Shown here: piece by piece, positions 39,551 through 50,940 of the stretch
How the letters are laid out: each line of letters begins with the position of its first letter
How positions within the stretch are numbered: the first letter of the stretch is position 1
Assembly: GCA_963693365.1 (NCBI GenBank)
Contig: CAVNZM010000003.1
Coordinates: forward strand, 14,632,001-14,696,000
Reading direction: 5' to 3'
Length of the DNA stretch: 64,000 nucleotides
Source of the DNA: Amoebidium appalachense
Taxonomy: Eukaryota > Ichthyosporea
Made by a program: the position numbers and the translations under genes
The notes under the pieces: model-generated
What the model was told of the DNA's origin: nothing
The model's database searches: none
The model's input: the letters and a program-made list of their open reading frames with translations, nothing else

Positions 39551-41394
39551 GAAAATGAAACTCGGAAATGAAAGACGAAAACATACGAAGGAATACAAAA
39601 CAAAGAAAAAATAATCAATCTACAAAGGGCCTGTACCATGCGTACCACGATACGGTAGGAATCGATCGGGGCTCAAATTGTCGATCCCGGAAAAAAAAAA
39701 CGTTAGTATCTCCACAATTACGTATCCGTTAGCATAGTTTTTTTTTCTATGCATGGTGCCAAGACATGGATCTTGTTAGGTGGAAGTATTGTACTGTTGG
39801 CCTGGAAGTTAGAAACATGGAATATTTTTATTTATTTAAATATTCCCCTCGGTGAGAATTCCCTCAGTGAGCAACTCTGACCATTAGGTTCCAACCAAGA
39901 ATGGAACGCGTCCGTCATCAACAAAGCCAACAAAAACTGATTAAGGGTTAGTATTTACTGCATTTAAACCAATGTTGAGATATTTAATCTTAAAAGCTTT
40001 GTAACATGAAATGACTATGTAGCAGGCGGCAGGCCATTTAAAATCCTTAAAACCATTATAATATAATCACCGGCTCTGTATCGGATACAAACAAGAATGG
40101 AACGCAGACTGGCAACACACGAGCACTCAGGAAATGATGATTCACTATCCCCCTCGACATGATTTCTTGTTGAATTTTGTTGGCCGTATTTATATGATTT
40201 TCACACAGTGTTCAGGTCACGCACTTGTTACTGAATAACTCGTGAAGTTTTTTTTTTTTTGAAAAAAAAAATTTTTTTTTTATTGCCTCCTAAGTATGCC
40301 GTGCATACTTGCATATCTTTCCGTTGAATAAATCCATTCAAAGAAAAAGACTTTCACAAAAACTTTTTTTTTTTTTATGATGACTTAATTGATATGCTCA
40401 GCAAAATAGAAGCCATCGAGATATCACCCTTATCTCGGAGAAGAAAATACAAAAGCCCTCACTCTCGGATATGGAGGAGACAACGACTTAAATAATCATA
40501 CACCCTAGAAAGCTCGTTGAATGATTAGTTTGTAAATGTTTTTTCTTTGCAGGAGCATTGGACAGCACCGGAGACAGAGTAGCAGGACTCCGTGTGCGAG
40601 ATATGCAGGTGATAGTGGTAGCGAAAATTCGGTGACGTACGTATGCTGGTATACGATTTGCAGTTTAGGTTTTAATTGGTGAAAGTATGTAGAGGAATGT
40701 GTTCCTGCATATGTAGACGTTTTGATTGGATTATAGTCATGAGGCGATCCCGCCCGCAATAGTTTTTGCATGCCGATGCTTTGGTTTGCTTTTGGCTGCT
40801 GTGTGCGTCTCAGTCGCTGTGCTCATTAGCATAGTGTAGGTAGGCCTCCTTAGGCTGCCTGTTTCGGTTTAAGTGGGTAGGACTCTTTAGGTTACTGCCT
40901 GTAGTCAAGTGTTTGCCCACCCACCCACCCTTGCCTCATTAGGCTTTGAACCCTTGCCTCATTAGGCTTTGAACCCTTGCCTCATTAGGCTTGCCTCTTA
41001 TAAGGCTTTGAATTGCTCCTGTGGAGCACACGTGTGCCTGAGATCATAGGGTCAGCAGGCACCACCTCAAGTATCCCCGTGCTGGGGCTGGTAAAGGCGA
41101 CGTTGGCAACAAACACAAAACTTCACACATCTGAAAATTTTAAATTTGAGCCTGCAGTGTTGACTGTCTGGTTGTTAGGTTACAAAAAATATAAACCCAG
41201 GCACTTGAGTTGATCACAATAAAAAAAAAAAATATATATATATATATGTGTCTTTATATTATTGCACATAGACATTAGTGTGGATAACAGGTGTTAGCCG
41301 ACCAGTTAGTGATGAAACAAAAAAGTAAACTCTAAATGTGGGGGGTTCCATATTACCAAAAAAGCCTGGGGGATCAACTGTATTCGCGGATAAT
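39551..41394. other. AT-rich spacer with a 23-bp tandem array
   Basis: Unique AT-rich DNA with a T-run/A-run/T-run hairpin at 40247-40281. No frame is convincing. The only organised feature is the tandem array at 40928-41012. Confidence 0.5.
40928..41012 (+). repeat. 23-bp tandem repeat, about 3.5 units
   Basis: CCCTTGCCTCATTAGGCTTTGAA at 40928-40950 and 40951-40973, a third unit at 40974 that is interrupted, and a partial fourth ending TAAGGCTTTGAA at 41012. Related TAGGCTGCCTG pieces lie just upstream. Confidence 0.85.
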
Positions 41395-41401
41395 TATAAA
41401 G
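41395..41401 (+). promoter_or_regulatory. Putative TATA box of the ubiquitin-like gene
   Basis: TATAAAG, 79 bp before ATG 41480, with no other ATG between. No CCAAT box is seen upstream. Confidence 0.4.
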
Positions 41402-41479
41402 AAAACACGGGGTTCGCCTCAGGTGTTGAGGGACACACAACACCAGTGACACCATACAATAGTTATTTGTGTGTGGAAA

Positions 41480-42346
41480 ATGGGCCCCTTCTCTGTTATC
41501 ACCTCGCTTGCATGCATACTGGCCCTCGTCGGGGGTGCCCCGGCGCGCGAGGGGCGAAACAAACATCACATTCAGCAGGACGACAGACATTCAAGGAAGA
41601 GCTTAAGCTTGTCTGACTTCGAGGACCATGGGTGGGACACCTTTGACGGGCCGACGAGAAGCCAATTTGGTGGGGCTGATGATGGCTGGAACGTGGAAGC
41701 CAAAAATTTCGATTATTTTGAAAGCAAGCAGAAGGTGCACGTGCACTCTGACTCCGACGAGTTTAACAGCTACGTCAAGTCTCTGCTCGGTGACTCCGAC
41801 GAGTTTAACATCTACGTCAAGTCTCTGCTCGGCGACGTGATCGAACTCCATGTTGTGCCCTTTTACACAATCCACAATATCAAGAGCTTCATTCACGACC
41901 TAGAGGGCATTCCTTCTAGCCAACAGGTTCTCGTCTTTTCCGGGGAGCAGCTGGAGGACGGTCGTACCCTTGCTGATTACAACATCCAGGATGGGGCAAC
42001 GCTCCACCTGATGGTGCGTCAGCATCCTAGCAAGAAGCCACGGAGGCCAGGAATGAGCGTGGAAGCCAAAGAGAGAATTAACATCATCGTAAAAACCCTG
42101 ACCGGCAAGATCATCCCCCTCTTAGTTGACGACAGCGACACGATTTACGATGTCAAAACGTTGATTCAGGACAAGGCGGTTACTCCCCCCGACCAGCAGC
42201 GTTTGTTCTTTGCTGGAAAGGAGCTAGAGGACAGTCATCGTCTAGTCGATTACAACATCCAGAACGGGGCAACCCTCAGCCTGGTGCTACCCATACGTGT
42301 TAGCAAAAAGTTCCAGAGGCCGGGCATACCAAGTGGTGGATGGTGA
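41480..42346 (+). CDS. Secretory protein with tandem ubiquitin-like domains
   Basis: 288 residues, one exon. A signal peptide ([19 protein letters not shown], 2-20) leads to a polar linker, then two ubiquitin-like domains, about 109-180 and 200-272, separated by a basic linker. Both keep the ubiquitin signatures (VxSLLG/VKTLTGK strand turn, [13 protein letters not shown] and [13 protein letters not shown]). Against ubiquitin, domain 1 has K48 to E156 and K63 to D171; domain 2 keeps K48 (K247) but K63 is N262. Neither ends in Arg-Gly-Gly, so neither can be conjugated. A 42-bp tandem duplication (41750-41833) repeats DSDEFN(S/I)YVKSLLG and doubles the first strand of domain 1. Targeting to the secretory path contrasts with cytosolic ubiquitin. 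ATG 41480 is chosen because the codon at 41471 is GTG. Confidence 0.82.
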   Translation: MGPFSVITSLACILALVGGAPAREGRNKHHIQQDDRHSRKSLSLSDFEDHGWDTFDGPTRSQFGGADDGWNVEAKNFDYFESKQKVHVHSDSDEFNSYVKSLLGDSDEFNIYVKSLLGDVIELHVVPFYTIHNIKSFIHDLEGIPSSQQVLVFSGEQLEDGRTLADYNIQDGATLHLMVRQHPSKKPRRPGMSVEAKERINIIVKTLTGKIIPLLVDDSDTIYDVKTLIQDKAVTPPDQQRLFFAGKELEDSHRLVDYNIQNGATLSLVLPIRVSKKFQRPGIPSGGW

Positions 42347-43180
42347 TTATAATGGATGACGGTGCTTGCTACCACTCAGCAATTGGGCTGGATTTGTCGT
42401 GCGTCACAAAAACTGTGTGCTCTGGCTCTGGTTAAGATGCCTACACATGCTATCGCTGAAACATTGGACGTTTGGCACAAACATGTGCGCACGGCTGCTT
42501 GTGTCATTAACGTGGTTCGGCGCTCGGTGCTAATAGATGGACAACCAACTAAACACATATTGAGAATGGCTGCCTAGTAATTAATGGTCCATTAGGCTGA
42601 GAAGTGGGCCAGTGACATGGCTTTGTCTATTTAAAGAAATAAATATATCAATGAATCATTATTTAGCTTGGGTGTCAGACAGGGCAAGAAACGGATATAT
42701 AATAATACAGTTGCGCATGCCATAGGCACAATGAATTGGTCGCTGAGAAACAAAAAAAAAAATAGCTTCACCAGATATCCAACGAGAAATACCAAAACGG
42801 AAACTCTACCGTATGACTGCTAAAAGCTGCACGTATGGACTCAAGCACTGTTGGGGTCAACAATTGCTAAATTGTTAGACATGTAAGAATAAATTCATAG
42901 AAAATCCTATACGTTTTTCTATTTAACAAATAGTCTATGATAGTGATGTAGAGATAATCAGGTAAATTTTCTTTTGGCTGTCGGCCCGGCAGCCTTGCAA
43001 TTCTATGTGCTGGCGAAGCCTGCTACATGTTTCCGGTTAGACCAGACTATGCCTTACACAACGTTTGTTTCCTCTGGCCCATGTGTTCGAGTGTATAGTA
43101 CATGTGTGTATGTGTGCTGGTATGTGAAATATATATTTATTCTGCATCATTGTGGCGCTGTGGCTTGCTCTCCTACAGAA
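42347..43180. other. 3' flank of the ubiquitin-like gene
   Basis: Probable 3' UTR with AATAAA near 42638, then AT-rich unique DNA. The frame at 42356-42577 is taken as untranslated. Confidence 0.5.
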
Positions 43181-43189
43181 GGCGTGATG

Positions 43190-43292
43190 CTGCTGCCCCC
43201 CCCCCCCTCCCCCCCCCCCCCCCCCCCCCCCGCGTGCAGAAAAAAGAAAGAAAGAAAATAAGAAAACTGGCACACACCTTGCGCAAGGCGCG

Positions 43293-43336
<44 letters not shown>

Positions 43337-43338
43337 GT

Positions 43339-43396
<58 letters not shown>

Positions 43397-43542
43397 ACTG
43401 TACACAAACACACACAGGCACCCGGCTCACGAGCATATACATGCATCCACTCACCCGCCAGCCCACTCCATCCCCCCCCACCTCACGTACACACACACAT
43501 ACACACACCACACGCACACGCACACACACACACGCACGCACG

Positions 43543-43601
<59 letters not shown>

Positions 43602-43670
43602 GCGCGCGCGCACGCGCGCACACACACACACACATACACACACACATACCCACCGTATGCCACTGTACAT
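43190..43670. repeat. C-run / A-rich / CA block
   Basis: C-run at 43197-43230, GA/A-rich at 43236-43265, then CA with GCGC interruptions at 43297-43395 and 43486-43648. Confidence 0.9.
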
Positions 43671-44482
43671 GTACATGTCACAAGTTGAACAGGGCACCAT
43701 GTGTAACAATGTCACGGAAGGTACCATAGTATACCATAAGGTACGATAGCTTGAAACTATCCATCACCCACAGACCACCACACGCACACAGAAAGCTACT
43801 GCACCACCGAAGCCCAAATCCCACACAAAGACACCCCCACAACTATACATAGCAAGCATGCACCACGTGTCGACACACACACAGACCCAGCCAGCCGTGC
43901 AAACACCGGCTGTTGGCACAAACACAACCGCAAATCGTTACGTACAGACCAACCTTTATTCCAATCTAGTAGAAAATCACCACCGCCAACCCAAAACCAC
44001 ACCCATCCCTACCCTTAGCACCACCATGTGCTTGGCATGTATTTTCGCCACAAGCATCCCACAAGTACTGACGCATCATCATAGTTCAACCAAGGAGAGT
44101 CCGTGTTTAAATTTTATGAGTAGCCTTTGATTGGAGGGGAAGCCTGGTGCTCCCCACTAGCGAGGCTGGGGTAAAAACCATGGGCTAAGTGTGTACCATA
44201 TTAGTAGTTAGGATCGGTTTAGGATCGGTAAAGCCGTTTGTACATTGCTGAATGCACCATTAGCACCCCAGCCACATAGGGTACATTCGGTTTTTAGTGA
44301 ACCGTGCTGCACTGGAAAATAAAGACCATGCAGTGTAAACCCTTTAGTGGAAGACAATGGTTACGATGAGGGGCCCCTAAAACAAAAGGGATACAGAAAT
44401 AAAAAAACAAAAGAAATTAATAAACTATCAACCTGCGGACTATGAAGTCACAATGGGTGGTGGTGGTTGTTTGTTGTTGTTG

Positions 44483-44513
<31 letters not shown>

Positions 44514-44575
44514 AAGGGGGGGGTCCTCAAAGGGATCGAGGGGGGGATCGAACCTAGAGGGATGTGTGTGTGTGT

Positions 44576-44615
<40 letters not shown>

Positions 44616-44642
44616 TCCCCAAGCCTTTTGTGGGCATTTTGT
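43671..44642. other. Spacer up to the assembly gap
   Basis: Unique DNA without a convincing gene, then G-runs at 44484-44512 and about 38 G at 44577-44613. The N block starts 29 bases after the last run. Confidence 0.5.
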
Positions 44643-45142
44643 NNNNNNNNNNNNNNNNNNNNNNNNNNNNNNNNNNNNNNNNNNNNNNNNNNNNNNNNNN
44701 NNNNNNNNNNNNNNNNNNNNNNNNNNNNNNNNNNNNNNNNNNNNNNNNNNNNNNNNNNNNNNNNNNNNNNNNNNNNNNNNNNNNNNNNNNNNNNNNNNNN
44801 NNNNNNNNNNNNNNNNNNNNNNNNNNNNNNNNNNNNNNNNNNNNNNNNNNNNNNNNNNNNNNNNNNNNNNNNNNNNNNNNNNNNNNNNNNNNNNNNNNNN
44901 NNNNNNNNNNNNNNNNNNNNNNNNNNNNNNNNNNNNNNNNNNNNNNNNNNNNNNNNNNNNNNNNNNNNNNNNNNNNNNNNNNNNNNNNNNNNNNNNNNNN
45001 NNNNNNNNNNNNNNNNNNNNNNNNNNNNNNNNNNNNNNNNNNNNNNNNNNNNNNNNNNNNNNNNNNNNNNNNNNNNNNNNNNNNNNNNNNNNNNNNNNNN
45101 NNNNNNNNNNNNNNNNNNNNNNNNNNNNNNNNNNNNNNNNNN
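44643..45142. other. Assembly gap (500 N)
   Basis: Exactly 500 N, so the length is probably a placeholder. The left side is a long G-run, the likely cause of the break. Frames crossing it are meaningless. Confidence 0.98.
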
Positions 45143-45382
45143 CATTTGGGCTCCGGAGCGTACAATTTGCCATACCATAACTACTATTAGTAACACTGCG
45201 GAGCTCAGGGTATGCAAACTACCATAAATGGTAGAAATGGTAGGTAAGCATAGGCAGTGTCACGGGGTGTGTGTGTGTGCGTGTGTCTGTCCTTGCGTGC
45301 GTGTGTGTGTCACGGTTAGTGCTTGTGGGTACGTGTGGCTGCGTGCGTGCGTGCGTGTGTGCATGTGTGCGTGGGTACGTGT

Positions 45383-45418
<36 letters not shown>

Positions 45419-45719
45419 GGGGAGGGGGGGGGAGGGGAGGGGGGCGGAGGGGTGAGGGGCTCAATGACATGTGGTTGTCTCTCCATTACGTTTTTAGCGC
45501 TGAGCTACCTCCCCATGGGGTTTCAAAGCAGCGGGAACCACTGGGGGGGGGGGGGGGGGGGGTGGAAGGTTTTGAAATACTACCCCCCCCCCCCCCCTCC
45601 TCCCTCCCTCCCCCCCACCCCTCCCCCCATAGGGCCTCGCCCTCCCCCTCCCCCCTCCCCCTTCGTTGTATAGTTTTGATAATAGTAACAACAACAACAA
45701 CAACAACAACCAAAAAAAA

Positions 45720-45757
<38 letters not shown>

Positions 45758-45858
45758 TAATAGTAGTAGTACTTGAAATCAAAATCAAATCGGAAGGCCT
45801 TTGGGTTTACACACTATAGCTACCCATTGCTGGGGACACTGTCTGGGGCCCAGCCTCA
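45143..45858. repeat. GT/G-run and (CAA)n spacer
   Basis: GT-rich at 45266-45375, a G-run at 45386-45417, G-run at 45543-45562, C-rich at 45583-45662 and (CAA)n at 45687-45757. No gene. Confidence 0.85.
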
Positions 45859-45859
45859 C

Positions 45860-45939
45860 TTGAGAGCCTTTCATATGGGTGGCCCCAAGAGCGAGGAAGA
45901 GCTTTTCAAGCACACAGGAGTGAGAGTTGTCATGACGAT

Positions 45940-45973
<34 letters not shown>

Positions 45974-46130
45974 AGGGATTCTAAGACTTCCCTCTCTTTT
46001 TCCCTCTCACCTGCCCTTATCCCAGTCCTTACTACGTGCACTCTCTTGTCTCCCAACATGAGCCACACCCTATGTATGCCTCATTACAACCATTCACCCC
46101 GGCCCGGCCACCACAATATAATTGCTGCTA
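45860..46130 (+). pseudogene. Relic of the WS/DGAT gene (exon 1 end plus intron)
   Basis: At 45879-45923 the plus strand encodes GGPKSEEELFKHTG, matching DGPKNEEELMKHMG of the intact gene at 26.84-26.89 kb; about 38 of 46 bases agree. Homology appears to resume beyond a C-run: 46030-46110 resembles intron bases about 27200-27260 (TCTTG(T/C)CTCCCA, then CATTCACC/CACAAGTTC and CCGGCCACCAC/CAGGCCACAAC). The end of the exon, including SSRPFPVDRPLWK, is lost. Because intron sequence is present, it came from DNA duplication and not from a retrocopy. No catalytic part remains. Confidence 0.6.
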
Positions 46131-48032
46131 CATGTCATATCCGTCACTCGGCTTAGATATCCACGATCCGACCGTGGGGATCACTGCATCGATCATCCCA
46201 CCTCGAAATTTCTTTTTCCATTCATGCTACCCCCGTCATGACAATTAAAGGTTCTTCCCCCCCCCCCCACCCCTCCCCCCATCCATCTGGGCCTTCCCGG
46301 CCAGTTCTGCATCAGATTCTGTACCACAATAAAAGGCCTCGTTTCCTCCTCCTCCCGGGCCCCCTCCCCCCCAACCACAACCACCATCCCACCACCACCA
46401 CCACCGCACCCTCTTTTTAGCTCTCTATCTATCCCCCCCCCCCCCCCCTCCCTCCCTCCCCCTCCTCCTCCCCCCCCCCCCCCCCCCCCCGGGGTATTTT
46501 TCTGACGCAACTTCATCCATGGAAGCAGCGTGCGCCATCATGCATGCTCATCATCAACAACAGAAACACATGTACACACACACACTTTATGGCGATTCAA
46601 GCACACATGGCCACGGAAGGCACATGCACACGTGCAAATATGTGCCAGCCAGTCTGAGATGACTCTCAATCACTGACACACACACACACACACAAGGCAC
46701 ACACACACACATTCGCACACAAAAAAACACACGGGCAAACACGCACTGAGACACACATGCACAGTGACACCCCCACGTGTGCACACACCCAGTCTTCTCT
46801 GGCACACACACGGTCAAATGCCTTGTATTTTCACACATCATGCGACTAAGCGCATTGCGTCCGCACAGCTTGCACATGTGGCACGATGTTTACTCGTACA
46901 CTGTCAGGCCACTACTACTACAGTGATTAGCAGTGCCGAATGCCCACCCACCTTACGGACACATACACACACGGTCCCACTGGTCTACATGGCACAAAAA
47001 TTGCACTGCACACAATCCCAGTGACATGTTGTGCATGAAAGATTTGCCATAACTTTGTCAAAATATGAAGCATTTGTTAAAACGAAGGAAAGAAGACTTA
47101 GTGCAAACTTACTGTTGGTGATGGTGGTGAATGAGATGGGGGTAGGAAAGGGGGGAGGGGGGGGGGGGGGGGGGGGGGGGGAGGCGAGCCTCCCAGAAAC
47201 ATTGAGAGGGTGCTCAGCCGCAGCCGGCGCGGAGGGTCCCGCCGGGCGCCGGACTCCCTGCGCGCGGGGGGGAAGGGGGGGGGGGGGGGGGTTGGGGGAG
47301 GGGAGGAGGGGGGGACCCACGGGGGGGGGGGGGGGGGGGGGGGGGGGACCCACCACCCAGGTGGTCAGGGAGAGGGGGGGGGGGGGGGGACCCACCACTC
47401 CCTCGGGCACGATGGGTCTCCCCCCCCCCCCCCCCCCCCCCAACCCTCCCCCCCAAGGGACCAGGGGGGACCACAATACTTACTACTGCCCACCCCCCCG
47501 GTTCAAATTCAAAAATGCCTAAAAATAAACCGCGCCGAGCTCCCTCCAGCAAAGGGAGTCCGGAGACTGAGTTTGTTTATCAAGTCGTGCTGGATGGATC
47601 TGACTTCAAGCAACTAGTGTTTGCATATACTAAGTTACATATACTTGCATAAAGTTGCATATATTTACAACTTACGGGTGACCCCTTAGTAGTCCCTCCT
47701 AAACGGCCTGACCAAGTCACACTGCCTAGAACGTTTGGCGCGTTCAAAAAAAAAAAAGTGTTTTTAAAGAAATAAAAAAAGTAGGAATACACATTATCAA
47801 GCAGTGGGTTTGTGGCACTGCACTTATGTCGTATTTATTGAAGCAGTGGGTTTAGTTGTTACGCTGACTGCAGAGAGGCTCGTCTGGGAAAGTTTGTAGG
47901 TCAAGGCTAAGAGCTCCTTTAGGCGTTCCCACATTCCTCTCTCCCCCCCCCCCCCCCCCCCCCCCCCCTCCCCCCCCTCCCCCTTCTCCCACACACACAC
48001 ACACACACACACACATGTGTACGCTGTGGCGT

Positions 48033-48107
<75 letters not shown>

Positions 48108-48700
48108 ACACAGACACACACACACACATGTATGTGCACAAACACACACACACAAACACACACAAACACACACACACACACACATACCCTTCCCCAGGCG
48201 CCACTAATCATGTGCATCGGTTTGCAGTGTGCCCAAAAGTTAAAAAAACATACACTGCACTAACGGGGGGGGGGGGGGGGGGGGTCCTTCTTGTTGGTGG
48301 AAAACATCTGTACCACAACCAAGGAAGCTCTCCCAACCCAAGGGCTTATACCCACAATCAAGCACCAGAGAACATTCCAGTTTAGTCAGGCATGGGTGTA
48401 AATATGCTTATGGGTGGCTTACCTCCACGTCTCATCGTGCATGCTTATGCATCGCTTGATCTTGCATCTTGGCGGGACAACACTTCTAAATACCTCTTTG
48501 AGCAATCCCCTGCCCCCTTAATTCCCTCTGCCCCTCCTCCTCCCCCCCCCCCCCCCCCCCCTCTCCCCCACCACCACGTGCACCCCACCCAACCCCAACC
48601 CCACCTTCCAGTGCTCTCTTGAAACACAAACACGCGCGGCACACGCAAACACACACACATACACATACGCACAAGCATGACAACAGTGATACCCACCCCT
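46131..48700. repeat. C-run, CA and G-run blocks with short unique DNA
   Basis: C-runs at 46433-46447 and 46470-46490, CA at 46675-46740, G-runs at 47157-47181, 47274-47291 and 47321-47347, C-run at 47420-47440, C-run at 47942-47967 leading into CA at 47991-48185, G-run at 48266-48282 and C-run at 48541-48560. Unique intervals (46850-47120, 47510-47830, 48290-48490) show no supported gene. Confidence 0.8.
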
Positions 48701-48726
48701 CCGGTGACCCCCTCTTTTGTCGTATC

Positions 48727-49008
48727 CTTGCCAAACTCACTTGATGTAAGTTACTCGATTTCCCGTTCTATCGCAGTCCCACCGCACCAGATTGAGATTC
48801 ACCTCCGAACTAAACCATCAGAAATTTGGCGCACAGTGCCAGGGAACCCCTCAGGCTGCTCAGTGTGTTTTTCTAACCAATCAAAACGTAGAGTAGATCC
48901 TAGCGTCCAATGAAAGCTGCCCTCACTAGCCAAAGCAGTTGGAAAAACTGCCAAGGTGTTCTCGCCTAGATCCCGAACAAACAAAGAGTAATCGCGGAAC
49001 CCCGTTCC
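48727..49008 (-). other. Unique island with an open minus-strand frame
   Basis: On the minus strand a frame of about 60 residues (from FRDYSLFVRDLGEN at about 48990 to a stop near 48799) has balanced composition. It also contains two CCAAT-type cores on the plus strand (about 48877 and 48909). It could be an isolated exon or upstream DNA. No family is recognised. Confidence 0.2.
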
Positions 49009-49074
49009 CGTCCCCCCCCCCCCTCCCCCCCCCTCCCTCCCCCCTCCCTCCCCCCCCCCCCCCCCCCCCCGCGA

Positions 49075-49105
<31 letters not shown>

Positions 49106-49342
49106 GGGGGGGGGGGGGGGGAGGGGGGGGTTCTTATTATTATTATTATTATTTTTGGAGGGAGAGGGGGAGGATGAGCGGGGGGGGGGGGGGGAGGGGG
49201 GGGGAGGGCGGGGGGAGGGGGCGGGGGGGGAGAGTGGGGGGGGGGATACATGCTCTGGGGAACGTCGGACACAGTTACCACTGGGAACATATGTTGAGTT
49301 ACTGAGATGGCCTGTAAACCATGCCGAGGGAGAGGTGGTGCT

Positions 49343-49375
<33 letters not shown>

Positions 49376-50040
49376 GCTCGGGGAGGGATTATAGCGGAAG
49401 GCGGGGAGAAGGGGGGGGGGGGGGGGGGGGGGGGGGGGAGAGAGAGAGAAGGGAATTGGGTTGTGGGGCCCCGAGGGGAGGTAAGGAATGGCCGGGGAGG
49501 AGGGGACGGGTGGAGGGGAGGGGGGGGGGGGGGGGGGGGGGGGGAAACGCGTAAGAGGAGGAAAGAAGGGGATGGATGAGGGCTTGGCCCGGGGGATGTT
49601 CGAAGTCATGAAAAATACAAGCATGAAGCACAACGAGATCATGTTTGCTCACGAGAATAAGGACGGTGAAATAGAGACAGACAGAGAGAGAATCATTTGG
49701 AAGGGATGGGGCGGAGGAGATTGGTGGGTGGGTGGATGGGTGTAGGGGGCCAAGGGGATGGAGGGGGGAGTGGAGGGGGAGGGTGAGTGGGAGAGAGGGA
49801 GGGAGAGAGGGAGGGAGGGAAGGTGAGAGGTAGGGAGGGAGGGAGGGAGGGAAAGAGTAGAGGGTGGAAGGGTAGGGGAAACGGAGGGAGGGATGGGTGA
49901 GGAAGGAGATTGAGGAAGGGAGGGAAAGAGAGATGTAGGGGGCAGAGCCTCGGCACAAAATAGGCGAGGGTTGAGGTGGAATGGGTTGGGGAGAGGGGGG
50001 GGAGGGGGGGGGGGGGGGGGGGAGGTATGCCTGATCAATA
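49009..50040. repeat. T-run/G-run and (GGGA)n-type purine block
   Basis: A T-run at 49078-49105 passes directly into a G-run at 49106-49120, so on the minus strand it is C-run then A-run. (ATT)n at 49135-49154, G-runs at 49342-49373, 49411-49438 and 49519-49544, and a long G/A-rich (GGGA)-type stretch at 49740-50020. No gene. Confidence 0.88.
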
Positions 50041-50068
50041 GAATGGTGGGACCAGCCTTTCCATAACA

Positions 50069-50464
50069 ATGGAAAAGCAGGGATTTTTACCGACGTTCAA
50101 CACGAACATACACAGTGTGCTCATGGGTTGCTTCACATACTATGAGTCACTGAGTGGCACTTATCAACATGTATATATTTCAATGAATTGTACCATGTGT
50201 GAATCAGCACGATTATCTCCATTTTCTAAGGAGCACTGGCGCATATCCACGCAGATGTCTCCGTTTTCTACATCGGCGCAAATGCCACTAAATATCTCTA
50301 CAGATTTTACATTGTATATCCACCCAGATATCATAACCTTCTACATTTGTAGACAGCAGATTACGGTGAAGCAACGTAGAACAACTCTAACCATATTACA
50401 TGGCTTACTCTTGCAGCATTACCCATACCACATATCACGCGAAAAAAGGGCAAAAAAGAAAAGG

Positions 50465-50480
<16 letters not shown>
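50069..50480 (+). other. Unique frame of about 130 codons, doubtful
   Basis: An open frame from ATG 50069 runs through unique sequence for about 130 codons before entering an A-run. The composition is Thr/His/Ile-rich without recognisable domain, promoter or signal peptide. It may be chance or an eroded element next to the ceramidase 3' end. Confidence 0.15.
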
Positions 50481-50500
<20 letters not shown>

Positions 50501-50940
50501 GCTCCCTCACCTGAACATTACATAGACAGACACGGTAGAAAATCCCATTTGTTTACACTTAGCTTGACATGCTCGAAATGTCTGGCGCCTTTTCAGAGGC
50601 TGTTAGTCCAAGGGTTAAAAGTTTTGTGTGTTGGATGCTCGGGGCCATGTATAAAAGCCAACGTAAATTTAGCCCGTATGTACAGAGCGCAAAAAAAAAA
50701 AAAAAAAAAAAAAAAAGGAAGAAGGAAGAAGAGGGACTAGAAATACCTATGCAAGATGTACACTGCGACCACAATCCTTGCTTGGGTTCACAGACCATTT
50801 GTATCATGTCTGTAATGTGTGGACTCTAAAAACTTGTATAATCAAAATCGAAAATTCGGCTTGAAGAACGCGTATTCGGCCTGGGCCCGATGACAGTGCA
50901 CAACACAGTAACTATTACTACAACATAAATTTAGCATAGA

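Noticed and set aside
42356-42577. 73-codon frame directly after the ubiquitin-like gene
   Set aside because: Starts 10 nt after the stop codon and is followed by AATAAA, so it is best read as 3' UTR.
44417-45227. Frames crossing the N block
   Set aside because: They consist of undetermined residues and homopolymer translation.
50069-50740. 223-codon plus-strand frame
   Set aside because: The last third is Lys/Asn from A-runs. The first 130 codons lack domain, promoter or signal features, so it is kept only as a doubtful frame.
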